This document shows positions 54,101 through 61,840 of a DNA stretch of 64,000 bases, piece after piece. This stretch comes from Thalassoglobus sp. JC818. Lineage in GTDB: Bacteria > Planctomycetota > Planctomycetia > Planctomycetales > Planctomycetaceae. Location: NCBI RefSeq assembly GCF_040717535.1, contig NZ_JBFEFI010000003.1:1-64000 (forward strand), in the 5' to 3' direction. The notes beneath the pieces were generated by a model. The model had not been told where the DNA came from and made no database searches. It saw only the letters and a program-made list of their open reading frames with translations. A program made the position numbers and the translations under genes. Position 1 is the stretch's first letter, and every line of letters begins with the position of its first letter.

Positions 54101-54796
54101 TTGCCACGTGAGCGGGGGAAAGCACATGTTGAGATCGGGATCACGGATCTCGTAAATGCCGCCGGTCTCGTTACTCTTTCCGTCGAGACCGAATGAGTCG
54201 AGAACCTGAGTCTCGTATCGTCCTTGATAGTAAACGCCACTGTTGCCGCGGGCCTGTCCCCGTGCATGTGGGCGATAAGGAGTCATGAACTCAAGGTGCA
54301 GGTGAAAGTCCTGAAACTCATCCTTTGTCGTCGCTCCCTCGATCAGCAATCCGTCTTCCGTCTTGCGAGTCCCGTCCTTCCAGTGTTTGCTGAGCGATTC
54401 GTCGGTCCCATCGAAAAGAACGATGGCATCCGGTGGAGGAGTGGCTCCAAGTGTTGGGCTTTCGCGAAGCTTCTTTTCAACGCCGAAGGTGTCCAGAAGT
54501 TCCAGAACGATGTCGCCGTCTTCTTCCGGGATAACTTGAGGAGGTTTTCGATCCCATCCAGCGCCGGGGAGTCCTCCGTTGTAGATCACCACTCGGAAGA
54601 GACCATCACCCAGGGCGACGACCTGGACTCCCTTGTTGGAAGCGGATTCGTCACGAGGAACGTATTCACCCTGAATGGAGAAGTCCGGATCGGTCTGGGC
54701 TTCGTCGAGATCAATCGTGACGAATGATTGATCGACCGCACACGCAATCGATGGAACGATGAAAGCACAGACCAGTGCGAGTACAAAACGTGACAA
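51155..54796 (-). CDS. penta-haem DUF1080/PA14 fusion protein
   Basis: 1213 residues from a TTG start with GGAG 7 bases upstream. A signal peptide leads to a DUF1080 (3-keto-disaccharide hydrolase) domain at about 125-305 (DAIVLFDGTDESLSKHW, ARGNSGVYYQGRYE, LTWQTYDVDF). Cytochrome modules follow with CVQCH (344-348) and CVACH (445-449), a PA14 domain at about 523-642 (TFWLGSDDGSALYVDGERV), then CAACH (696-700), CYACH (781-785) and CIKCH (899-903): five haem sites. The C-terminal part has a beta-rich domain. Probably a periplasmic or surface oxidoreductase on sugars; its N-terminus is a paralogue of the next gene. Confidence 0.88.
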   Translation of the reverse strand: MSRFVLALVCAFIVPSIACAVDQSFVTIDLDEAQTDPDFSIQGEYVPRDESASNKGVQVVALGDGLFRVVIYNGGLPGAGWDRKPPQVIPEEDGDIVLELLDTFGVEKKLRESPTLGATPPPDAIVLFDGTDESLSKHWKDGTRKTEDGLLIEGATTKDEFQDFHLHLEFMTPYRPHARGQARGNSGVYYQGRYETQVLDSFGLDGKSNETGGIYEIRDPDLNMCFPPLTWQTYDVDFTAPRFDEAGQKQANAKITVRLNGVVVQRDVEIPHATRAAPVKASEAPGPLFLQNHGNPVRFRNIWIQTRDAAAEARRPRIPGYERFEANRIDSVAGGQLLVSELGCVQCHASNNPNLTQESTKQAPNLTNVGSRAEPQWVFDFLLNPHEVKPGTLMPDLLTGIKDDEKLAAAQALTTFLTQGGRIAHRSYDRGARNRGEKLFHSIGCVACHAPQDGTTVADSSTVPLPELDKKYSVDSLASFLRAPHQVRPSGRMPSFNLSEDEALDLAFFLAGNENAARTPNVNFSVYHGNWEALPDFDELKPVSQGTTDGLNIAEAGRTEQFGMRFEAYLNVTEPGTHTFWLGSDDGSALYVDGERVIDNDGIHPHNDQNGKVVLQKGVHKIRVDYFEYHGEESLSLDYRAPKSARQDISGLLTLNEDGSPVERPEPIDSDLAGPVFEPDDQLINQGAKLFSTLGCAACHQLDRDGQRIPSELHSKPLAELDLTAGCLTNFENRSSDKTIPEYDLTAAQQSAIRTFLSEPMATPSTDSEEAIRETMVRFNCYACHERNGQGGPELDRNSLFLTTQHEMGDEGRLPPSLNGVGDKLQSKWLLRILDEGSNERPYMLTRMPRFGAANAAHLQEHFINADQQNSNNEVEFDIPEHRVKSSGRQLVGDGGLACIKCHTFGNHQATGIQAIDLTRMTDRIRKDWFLRYLFDPAKYRPGTRMPTGFPEGKAVVTDVFDGSPDQQITAIWEYLSDGTKAGVPDGLVAKMIELEPKDEPIIYRNFLEGVSPRGIAVGYPERAHLAWDANQLCLKTIWHGRFIDASKHWVGRGPGNQSPLGDHILTLEPGFPFAVLATPETPWPNLNIRNETGYQFGGYRLNDKGQPAFFYDTPFGSVTDFPKPIPGSSEDAAFERTLTIDVQEATPNLYFRAAVGREIQQVGDGFQIDQSMIIQLQSSEKPFIRTIGNTSELLVPIQTGPGESTIVQRIFW

Positions 54797-54861
54797 CTGC
54801 TCACTCCAATCGGAGAGTTCGACGAATAATGAAAACGGTCCATGACCGAGAGAAGAGAGGC

Positions 54862-55806
54862 TTAACTCTGTTGTTCGTCAGAGTCTTCTGAGGAAGCCGG
54901 AACGAACCAGATGTTTCGATAGCGGACTTCGTCGCCATGGTTTTGAAGAAACAATGGACCCGGTGCGGCGGATTCATCTTTCATGACACCGCCTGGAGTA
55001 TTGCCCGGCAGTGAAAGATTTCCGTGGATGATGGTTCCGTTGTGACGCACGGTCACTTTCGCGGGAGCGGTTTTCTTCCCAGCATCATCAAAGCGGGCTG
55101 CTTGAAAATCGATGTCGTAGGTTTGCCATGTGAGCGGCGGGAAAGTCATGTTCAGTTTCGGAGCGGAGGCTTGGTAGATCCCGCCGCATTCGTTGTCTTT
55201 CGGGCCGAGGCCGAATGAATCGAGCATCTGGATTTCATACCGACCTTGAACGTAGCATCCGCTGTTGCCGCGTGCCTGACCTCGAGCTTCGGGCATGTAG
55301 GGGAGTCGGAATTCGAGATGAAGTTGGAAGTCCTGCATTTCGTCGATGGTTGTCGCTCCTTGAATGAGCAATCCGTCGACGGTCATCGAGGCTCCATCAC
55401 GCCAGTGTTGTGTGAATGTTTCTTTCGTTCCGTCGAAGAGAACAATCGCATCTTCGGGCGGGGCCAGTCCGAGCGTGTCGCTTTGACGTTCGACTCGCTC
55501 TACACCTTCGAGAACACTCGCGAGAGACTCTCGTGTTCCTTCTCGTGATCGGCGTTCCTTTTGAGTCCAACCGGCTCCGGGCAAACCACCTGGATAAGTC
55601 ACCGTGCGGAATTGGCCATCACCTAATGCAATGACCTGCACTCCGCGGTCGGAGTTTGCGTACTCCCCCTGGAATAGAAAGTCAGGGTCTTTCTCAGCAG
55701 CGACTTCGGGATCAACATAAGCGGGGCCATGATCGGCAGCGAAGCAAGCTGAAAGTCCGCAGGCGATGAATGCAAAAGGTAAAACGTTGAGAAACGGGCG
55801 ACGCAT
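54862..55806 (-). CDS. exported DUF1080 (3-keto-disaccharide hydrolase) protein
   Basis: 314 residues with a signal peptide. Both halves mirror the first 310 residues of the downstream fusion protein: an initial GEY...DRGVQVIALGDGQFR and GGLPGAGW segment, then DAIVLFDGTKETFTQHWRDG, ARGNSGCYVQGRYE, PPLTWQTYDIDF and GPLFLQNHGDEVRYRNIWF. It looks like the single-domain ancestor or duplicate of the fusion; it lies 66 bases upstream in the same orientation. Likely hydrolyses or binds 3-keto-glycosides in the periplasm. Confidence 0.88.
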   Translation of the reverse strand: MRRPFLNVLPFAFIACGLSACFAADHGPAYVDPEVAAEKDPDFLFQGEYANSDRGVQVIALGDGQFRTVTYPGGLPGAGWTQKERRSREGTRESLASVLEGVERVERQSDTLGLAPPEDAIVLFDGTKETFTQHWRDGASMTVDGLLIQGATTIDEMQDFQLHLEFRLPYMPEARGQARGNSGCYVQGRYEIQMLDSFGLGPKDNECGGIYQASAPKLNMTFPPLTWQTYDIDFQAARFDDAGKKTAPAKVTVRHNGTIIHGNLSLPGNTPGGVMKDESAAPGPLFLQNHGDEVRYRNIWFVPASSEDSDEQQS

Positions 55807-56186
55807 TGCGTTCCTTGGTCGATATTCTTGAATACTCTTGTGGTCCGATGAATCTACGAGCGTAGATCATAAGGCAGCTTCGCGGTGAATGAAAAGCATT
55901 TGGGAACCTCTAAGCCGCATCCGTTTGACGCGACTCGTGAATCTGGCCATGATGCGAACGGCGAAGACTTTGTTCCCAGCACAACTCTTTCACTCGCTTG
56001 CCTTTGTTTGCACGAGCGGTCTCAGCCTAGAAACTCTGCTGAACTGTTCTGCGAAGGAGATGCTGAGATCATGCTCTTCTGGAAAGTAAACCCGGATTGC
56101 TCGTCGTGAAGAGTCCTGCCTGACTGTGAAGTCTTCGCTTGCGACTGACAATATTCTAAGACCCGAACAGATTGGCGAGAGTGCTC
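55807..56186. other. divergent intergenic region
   Basis: About 380 bases between DUF1080 (minus) and sulfatase (plus). A short stretch at 55985-56022 resembles a degraded piece of the palindromic repeat; nothing else recognised. Confidence 0.4.
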
Positions 56187-57599
56187 ATGCTCAATCGATT
56201 TCTCATGCTGCAAGTCTTCGTGGTCCTCGGGCTGGGAATGTCCACTCAGTCGATAAGTGCCGAAGACTCCCCGAACTTCATCATTATTTACGCGGATGAT
56301 CTCGGGTACGGAGATCTCAGCTGTTACGGAAATCCGACAATCCGCACGCCGCACCTCGATCAAATGGCTGACGAGGGAATTCGGTTCACACAGTTCTATT
56401 CAGCATCTTCGGTTTGCACGCCCAGTCGTGCTGCCCTGATGACCGGGCGACTGCCAGTTCGAAGTGGAATGTGCAGCGACAAGAGGCGCGTCCTCTTTCC
56501 CGATTCCGGAGGAGGAATCCCGGAAGAAGAAGTCACGCTGGCCGAAGCATTGCGAGAGCAGGGCTACAAGACCGCTTGTTTCGGAAAGTGGCATCTCGGT
56601 CATCTTCCACAGTTCCTGCCAGTGAACAATGGCTTCGATACTTACTTTGGAATCCCGTATTCCAACGATATGGACCGAGAGAACTCTGAAGGACCCAAAG
56701 GACGAGCAGCTTTCCTTAATCCAAAATCGGAGTACTGGAACGTTCCGATTATCAAAGATCTCGAAGTCGTCGAACGTCCTGCCGATCAGACGACGATCAC
56801 ACGCAGATACACGGAGCATGCCGTTGAATTCATCAAGGATCGCGGAGACCAGCCATTCTTTATCTACCTTCCGCACAGCTTGCCGCACGTGCCGCTCTTT
56901 CGGGGTGAAGAGTTTGAAGACGTCAGTGCTCGCGGACTGTACGGTGATGTGATTGAAGAGATCGACTGGTCTGTCGGACAAATTCTCGACACCCTTCGAG
57001 CAGAGGGAATCGATAAGAATACGTGTGTCTTCTTCTCAAGCGACAACGGACCGTGGCTGACATACGACGAACACGGCGGGACTGCTGGACTTCTGAAAGA
57101 AGGTAAGGGAGCAACCTGGGAAGGGGGCATGCGAGAGCCGGGCATTGCATGGTGGCCGGGAAAAATTCCCGCCGGGCAAGTCACGCTTGAGTTGGCTTCG
57201 ACGATGGACCTCTACACGACTTTCATTGAATTGAGTGGAGGCACCATTCCGCAGGATCGAGTTGTTGATGGATTGAACATCTCACCCGTTCTCTTTGGAG
57301 AAGGCCCAAGTCCTCGCGATACAATGTTCTATTATCGCGGGACTGAACTGATGGCGGTTCGGTCAGGGCCGTGGAAAGCTCATTTCTTCACCCAGACTTC
57401 TTATGTAAAAGGATCGAACGTCCGCAACGAACACGATCCGCCACTGCTCTATCACCTCGATCATGATCCGAGTGAGCGTTTCAATCTCAATGAGAAACAT
57501 CCTGAAGTTCTGAAGTCCATTCTGGACGTGGTTGCCAAGCATCGTGCTGATCTGGTGGTCGCCGAATCACAACTCGAGATCCCATTGCAGGGGAAATGA
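56187..57599 (+). CDS. exported sulfatase (arylsulfatase A-like)
   Basis: 470 residues from the ATG at 56187 (an upstream TTG at 56172 is in frame). A signal peptide (LMLQVFVVLGLGMSTQSIS) is followed by FIIIYADDLGYGDLSCYG, the formylglycine motif VCTPSRAALMTGRLP, CFGKWHLGHLP and FFSSDNGPW. The stop TGA overlaps the ATG of the next gene by 4 bases. Confidence 0.93.
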   Translation: MLNRFLMLQVFVVLGLGMSTQSISAEDSPNFIIIYADDLGYGDLSCYGNPTIRTPHLDQMADEGIRFTQFYSASSVCTPSRAALMTGRLPVRSGMCSDKRRVLFPDSGGGIPEEEVTLAEALREQGYKTACFGKWHLGHLPQFLPVNNGFDTYFGIPYSNDMDRENSEGPKGRAAFLNPKSEYWNVPIIKDLEVVERPADQTTITRRYTEHAVEFIKDRGDQPFFIYLPHSLPHVPLFRGEEFEDVSARGLYGDVIEEIDWSVGQILDTLRAEGIDKNTCVFFSSDNGPWLTYDEHGGTAGLLKEGKGATWEGGMREPGIAWWPGKIPAGQVTLELASTMDLYTTFIELSGGTIPQDRVVDGLNISPVLFGEGPSPRDTMFYYRGTELMAVRSGPWKAHFFTQTSYVKGSNVRNEHDPPLLYHLDHDPSERFNLNEKHPEVLKSILDVVAKHRADLVVAESQLEIPLQGK

Positions 57600-58312
57600 T
57601 GCCATCTAAGAATGACATCACCGAGAATAAGAAGATGCTCGCGGATGATCCGACAGGCAAGTCGACGTCTGCACATCCGATTCTGATTCTGATTGCTGGA
57701 TTCGCCTCAGCGATTCTGCTCTTCTTTTGTTGCGTTTGCGGAGGCGCAGCTTGGTGGTTCCAACCGGAAGTTCACGAAGACCCCGAACGCGCCGGTGAAC
57801 TGCTCACAGAAATTGTTGCGATCGATATTCCTGATACCTATCTCCCGCAGGGAACGATCGAATGGAATGTCGCTTACCTGATGAGCATTCGCGGATCGTA
57901 CTTCGAACGATTCGCCGGTGATGGACTTCTCACTCTCGTGGAAGTCGACAGTCGATTCCGAAGCGAAGACGATGTCCGCCGACACATTCGCGATACGCTT
58001 CTCCGCAAAGGTGGGGGCGGAACTCCGTTAGTCATCAACGACTCTGAATCGAAGATTGTTGAAGTGGCCATCGGAGAGGAACTTGTTCCCTTCAAGTTCG
58101 AAATCGGACGAGATCCTCCGTCCGGCCGCGTCTTTCACATCGTCGAAGGAGTTTTTCAGGGGAAGCAGGGCGAAGTGCTGTTGTCGATGCGGGTCAACGA
58201 AGACAACTGGAATGAGCAATCCGTCATCGACATGCTCAACACAATCGGTCGAGATCCTGCGCCGAGCAAACCGGAGACCGAAGATGAAGTCCCGGAAAGC
58301 GCGGAAATGTGA
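57596..58312 (+). CDS. single-span membrane protein, coupled to sulfatase
   Basis: 238 residues, no family recognised. One TM segment (about 27-52: HPILILIAGFASAILLFF, then CCVCGGAA) divides a short N-terminal tail from a beta-rich soluble domain (EWNVAYLMSIRGSYFERF, GEVLLSMRVNEDNWNEQS). Its ATG overlaps the sulfatase stop (ATGA), so the two are likely translated together. It may anchor or assist the sulfatase or its substrate; inference only. Confidence 0.75.
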   Translation: MMPSKNDITENKKMLADDPTGKSTSAHPILILIAGFASAILLFFCCVCGGAAWWFQPEVHEDPERAGELLTEIVAIDIPDTYLPQGTIEWNVAYLMSIRGSYFERFAGDGLLTLVEVDSRFRSEDDVRRHIRDTLLRKGGGGTPLVINDSESKIVEVAIGEELVPFKFEIGRDPPSGRVFHIVEGVFQGKQGEVLLSMRVNEDNWNEQSVIDMLNTIGRDPAPSKPETEDEVPESAEM

Positions 58313-58366
58313 GTCCCGGGTTCACACTGCTGGAAAGCTAACTCGATTGGTTAATGCGAAGTCTTC

Positions 58367-58885
58367 TCAGTCTTCAGACTCAAACGATTCACTCAAATCG
58401 TCTTCATTCTCCTCAGCTTTTGCTGCTTCATCGCGACGAAGAGTTTCCTGATGATCGAGGTAAGCTTGAAGCATGATTTGGGCCGCGACCATATCCATGC
58501 GTCGCTTTCGCTGCTTGCGAGTGAAGTCTATTCCAATCATGTAGTCTTCAGCAGCAACGGACGTATAACGTTCATCCCAATACTTGACGGGCAGGCCTGT
58601 GAGCTGCGCGAGCCATCCGCCGTATTCCCGGGCTTCTTGCGCTTTCTGTCCTTCCGTTCCATTCACGTGAATAGGCAAACCGACGACGAGCGCAGAAATT
58701 CGATATTCAGAAACCAATTCCTGAAAGTACTTCGCATCGTGGCGTTCGTTTTGACGCGTGAGGATCTCCAGCGGGCTGGCGATTTTCTGATCGGGCGTCG
58801 AGACCGCAACCCCGACACGCTTGGTTCCGTAGTCGACTCCCAGAAGTTTTCCAGTCTGCGGGAAGTCCTCAGAGGACTCGGTCAT
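58367..58885 (-). CDS. ruvX: Holliday-junction resolvase-like protein RuvX/YqgF
   Basis: 172 residues from the ATG at 58885 (upstream frame is open but overlaps the next gene). RNase-H-like core: LLGVDYGTKRVGVAVS (acidic residue), ALVVGLPIHVNGTEGQKAQE and KYWDERYTSVAAEDYM, then a helix RRMDMVAAQIMLQAYLDH. YqgF proteins are implicated in 16S rRNA processing. The gene overlaps the GDP-mannose gene by 17 bases, and ends in an acidic tail. Confidence 0.9.
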   Translation of the reverse strand: MTESSEDFPQTGKLLGVDYGTKRVGVAVSTPDQKIASPLEILTRQNERHDAKYFQELVSEYRISALVVGLPIHVNGTEGQKAQEAREYGGWLAQLTGLPVKYWDERYTSVAAEDYMIGIDFTRKQRKRRMDMVAAQIMLQAYLDHQETLRRDEAAKAEENEDDLSESFESED

Positions 58886-59936
58886 ATCCTTGCTCTTCCA
58901 GTCTTTTGACCAGTTCACGGATGGCGTTCTGATCACTGCGGTCCGCGACAAGTGTCGCGTCAGGTGTGTGGACGACGATGCAATTCTGCATTCCCAACAG
59001 TGTGACGACCTGTTCGCCGCTGCTGTGAATAATGCAGTCGTTCGAATCAACGATGCAAGTTTGGCCAACGGCAGTGTTTCTCACTTCGTCTTGCGGATTC
59101 AGGCGAGACATAGCTTCCCAGCTACCGACATCGTCCCAGTCGAATTTCGCTTCGACAACAGAAAGTTTCTTTTCGTGTTCGAGAACAGCATAGTCGATCG
59201 AGACAGAAGGCATCAGCGGAAACGTCTGCTGGAGTGCTTCATTCCAATTGCCTGTGCCAATCTGGCTCCGCAATTCATCGAGGAGACGACCGATCTCAGG
59301 TTGATGAGTTCGAATTGCTGCGAGAATCGTTGAAGCACGCCAAATGAAGATTCCGGAATTCCAAAGAAATCGTCCCTGTTGCAGATAGTGCTGAGCCGTT
59401 TCGAGATCAGGCTTTTCGCGAAATCCAACCACTTGATGGAGTGGCTGTGAATCGGATTTGCTGACCTCGATGTACCCATATCCAGTTTCAGGGCTGACCG
59501 GCGGAATCCCAAAAAGAACGAGTTGTTCAGGATTTTCTTGAAGTGCCTCTTCAGCTGTTGAGATTGCGTTCTGAAATTCCTGATGGTCTTGAATGACATG
59601 ATCCGCCGGCATCACAAGCATCGTCGCGTCCGGGTCTACTGCTTCGATCAGCATCGCTGCAAGTCCGATGCACGGAGCTGTATTCCGACCACAAGGTTCC
59701 GCGATGATCTGAGCCTCAGGAATCTCCGGCAGATGCTGTTGTGTTGTCGTTGTCAGTTGTTGATTTGTGACGACCCAAAATCGTTCGGCTGAAATCATCG
59801 GTTGGCAGCGATCAAAAACGGACTGAATCAAAGATCGATTTCGCCCCAGCGTAAGGAATTGTTTGGGCGAGAGTCGCCGACTGAGAGGCCAGAATCGAGT
59901 GCCGCTTCCACCGGCCATAATCACTGCATGAAGCAT
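58869..59936 (-). CDS. manC: mannose-1-phosphate guanylyltransferase
   Basis: Makes GDP-mannose from mannose-1-phosphate and GTP. 355 residues from the ATG at 59936. N-terminal nucleotidyltransferase motif MAGGSGTRFWPLSRR (GGxGTRxWPLSR), then AEPCGRNTAPCIGLAAMLI, MPADHVI, VGFREKPD, WNSGIFIW and KFDWDDVGSWEAM. It lacks a phosphomannose isomerase half. Supplies mannose for surface polysaccharide. Confidence 0.92.
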   Translation of the reverse strand: MLHAVIMAGGSGTRFWPLSRRLSPKQFLTLGRNRSLIQSVFDRCQPMISAERFWVVTNQQLTTTTQQHLPEIPEAQIIAEPCGRNTAPCIGLAAMLIEAVDPDATMLVMPADHVIQDHQEFQNAISTAEEALQENPEQLVLFGIPPVSPETGYGYIEVSKSDSQPLHQVVGFREKPDLETAQHYLQQGRFLWNSGIFIWRASTILAAIRTHQPEIGRLLDELRSQIGTGNWNEALQQTFPLMPSVSIDYAVLEHEKKLSVVEAKFDWDDVGSWEAMSRLNPQDEVRNTAVGQTCIVDSNDCIIHSSGEQVVTLLGMQNCIVVHTPDATLVADRSDQNAIRELVKRLEEQGYDRVL

Positions 59937-60128
59937 TGCAAAATCCAGAGCTGCACAAGATCGTGTTGCAAACTGATCAAGAGTTTCGATCAAGTTGCGT
60001 TGCGGAAAAGCCTTGAAACCGAGGCGTTTTCCACTTCGTGTTCGACAAGCTTGAGCATCGGCTGAGCAGGCGGTAGCGTCAAGTCACCTGCCAAAGTTTC
60101 AGAATTCTGCAGGCTCGGAAACGCGCAT

Positions 60129-60166
60129 AAAAAAAGTCCCAGCCGATTGAATATCAGCTGGGACCT
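60129..60166 (-). terminator. intrinsic terminator (minus strand)
   Basis: GTCCCAGC (60136-60143) pairs with GCTGGGAC (60157-60164), flanked on the plus strand by an A-run (60129-60135) that is the U-tract in the minus transcript. It ends the 77-aa protein gene upstream. The rest of 59937-60281 holds no gene. Confidence 0.92.
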
Positions 60167-60281
60167 CACGTTCTGCGAATGGGGGGAACGTGTTTCACCA
60201 TCAGCGATGGTGAGGTTCTCTGTCTGGGAATGACAGAGAGGAGGGTAGACGTTTTCGCAATGCGAAGTTCGTCAATCTCGC

Positions 60282-60515
60282 TTACTTGTGATAACCAAGC
60301 GAGACGATCACGTCGTAGATTTCTTCGAAGGTGATGAAGCGTCGCCGATTGCGGAGCTTGTACTCATCAATCGCCTTCGCCAGTTCATCGACTTCGGGTC
60401 GATCTGATCGGCGTGCATCCGAGAATTGCCTTCTCTCGTGTGGAGGCGGTTGTCCGGAAGGACTTCCCGTTCTCCGGTCGACGAACGTTTCCTCATTGGG
60501 TGTCGTGACCTGCAT
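60282..60515 (-). CDS. small conserved protein, 77 residues
   Basis: Hydrophilic protein with a disordered, Pro/Arg-rich N-terminal half (SPSGQPPPHERRQFSDARRS) and a helical C-terminal half (ELAKAIDEYKLRNRRRFITF, EEIYDVIVSLGYHK). The C-terminal pattern recalls a small planctomycete family of unknown function (from memory). It stands alone with its own terminator, which supports expression. No catalytic motif. Confidence 0.7.
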   Translation of the reverse strand: MQVTTPNEETFVDRRTGSPSGQPPPHERRQFSDARRSDRPEVDELAKAIDEYKLRNRRRFITFEEIYDVIVSLGYHK

Positions 60516-60738
60516 GTTGGACTCCTATTTTGAGATTCTCTTAATACACTAGATTGAGCAGCGGTCGGTGCAGCGGAATCTCGAGTTCACAGGCGTTCCA
60601 GCGAATTTTTTCTGTGTGACTGTGCGTTTTGTAACGCCTGTAGCAATTGTATTCTGGCAATTGTCGGAATCGGCGGAGAACCGTGGTCTTTACGGAGATC
60701 ACTTAGAAAACTCTTCTCAACAACTGAAGAACAGGTTT

Positions 60739-61734
60739 ATGGCAGGCAAAGTGACGATTTTGGGTGGCGGAGCCATGGCAACTGCGTGTGCCATTCTGCT
60801 AGCGGATCATCCTGGACAGGCTGTCACCATCTGGGCGCGAAATCCCGACTTTGCCGAAGACATGCAGAAAACGCGGGAAAACCGAAGGCTTCTCCCTGGA
60901 ATTCATATCCCGGACGGCATTCGCATCACCTCCGACATTTCTGAAGCTGTCGCAGACTCAGAATTCCTCGTGGCTTCTATTCCTTCGAAGCATCTTCGAA
61001 GTTCGCTGACTGCTTTGAGCTCGGCGATCCCCGGGGGAATTCCTGTCATCAGCGTGGTGAAAGGCGTCGAGATCGAGACGTTTCTTCGACCCAGCCAAAT
61101 TGTTGAAGAAGTTCTCGGGAAGAGACCTTTCGTTTCTTTGAGCGGTCCGAGCCACGCAGAAGAAATCGCCAAACGTCTTCCAGCAAGTGTCGTCGCTGCT
61201 TCAGAAGATGCCAGCCTGGCGGAGCAAGTTCAGGAAATGTTCACGACCGATCGTTTTCGAGTTTACACGAACACAGATTTGATCGGCGTCGAACTGGCAG
61301 GCGCGCTGAAAAACATCATCGGAATCGCTGCCGGAATCTGCGACGGCCTCGGATACGGAGACAATGCAAAGTCCGCGATGATCACTCGCGGAATTGTGGA
61401 GATCAGCCGCTTCGGAGAATCTCTGGGCGCTCAGCCGGAAACATTCGCGGGGCTTGCTGGAATCGGTGATTTGATTACGACCTGCGTCAGTCCACATGGT
61501 CGAAACCGCGCGGTCGGAGAAAGACTGGGAAAAGGAGAATCACTCGACCAGATTCTGGCCACAACCAGTTCCGTCGCTGAAGGAGTCACAACAACTGAGG
61601 CGATTCATGGATTGGCGAAATCTCGAAACGTCGAAATGCCCATCGTCAATGAGGTCTATCAGGTGCTGTTTCGTGGAAAATCTGCAGTCGAAGCGACAAA
61701 CAGCCTGATGCTTCGACCGTTGAAGCAGGAGTGA
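60739..61734 (+). CDS. gpsA: glycerol-3-phosphate dehydrogenase [NAD(P)+]
   Basis: Reduces dihydroxyacetone phosphate to sn-glycerol-3-phosphate for phospholipid synthesis. 331 residues from the ATG at 60739; an upstream frame to 60568 has no family-like sequence. NAD-binding start VTILGGGAMATACAILLA (GxGxMAT variant), FVASIPSKHLR-like segment, VVKGVE, LSGPSHAEEIAK, catalytic Lys in ELAGALKNIIGIAAG and NAKSAMITRG, and the C-terminal GVTTTEAIHGLA. Length is typical. Confidence 0.94.
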   Translation: MAGKVTILGGGAMATACAILLADHPGQAVTIWARNPDFAEDMQKTRENRRLLPGIHIPDGIRITSDISEAVADSEFLVASIPSKHLRSSLTALSSAIPGGIPVISVVKGVEIETFLRPSQIVEEVLGKRPFVSLSGPSHAEEIAKRLPASVVAASEDASLAEQVQEMFTTDRFRVYTNTDLIGVELAGALKNIIGIAAGICDGLGYGDNAKSAMITRGIVEISRFGESLGAQPETFAGLAGIGDLITTCVSPHGRNRAVGERLGKGESLDQILATTSSVAEGVTTTEAIHGLAKSRNVEMPIVNEVYQVLFRGKSAVEATNSLMLRPLKQE

Positions 61735-61840
61735 GTCTTTTCTGCGTTCGCGAGTTGAGGCAATCGGGTAGGCCGTAATAATGACTCGCGGCGGACCATC
61801 TTGCGTTGTTGAACCTACAGGCACGAATTGACTACCGAAT

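Noticed and set aside
55985-56022. Possible fifth, degraded copy of the palindromic repeat
   Set aside because: Shares CTCTTTC and ACTCGCTTGC with a 6-base gap, but the other blocks and the TTAG end are missing; could be chance.
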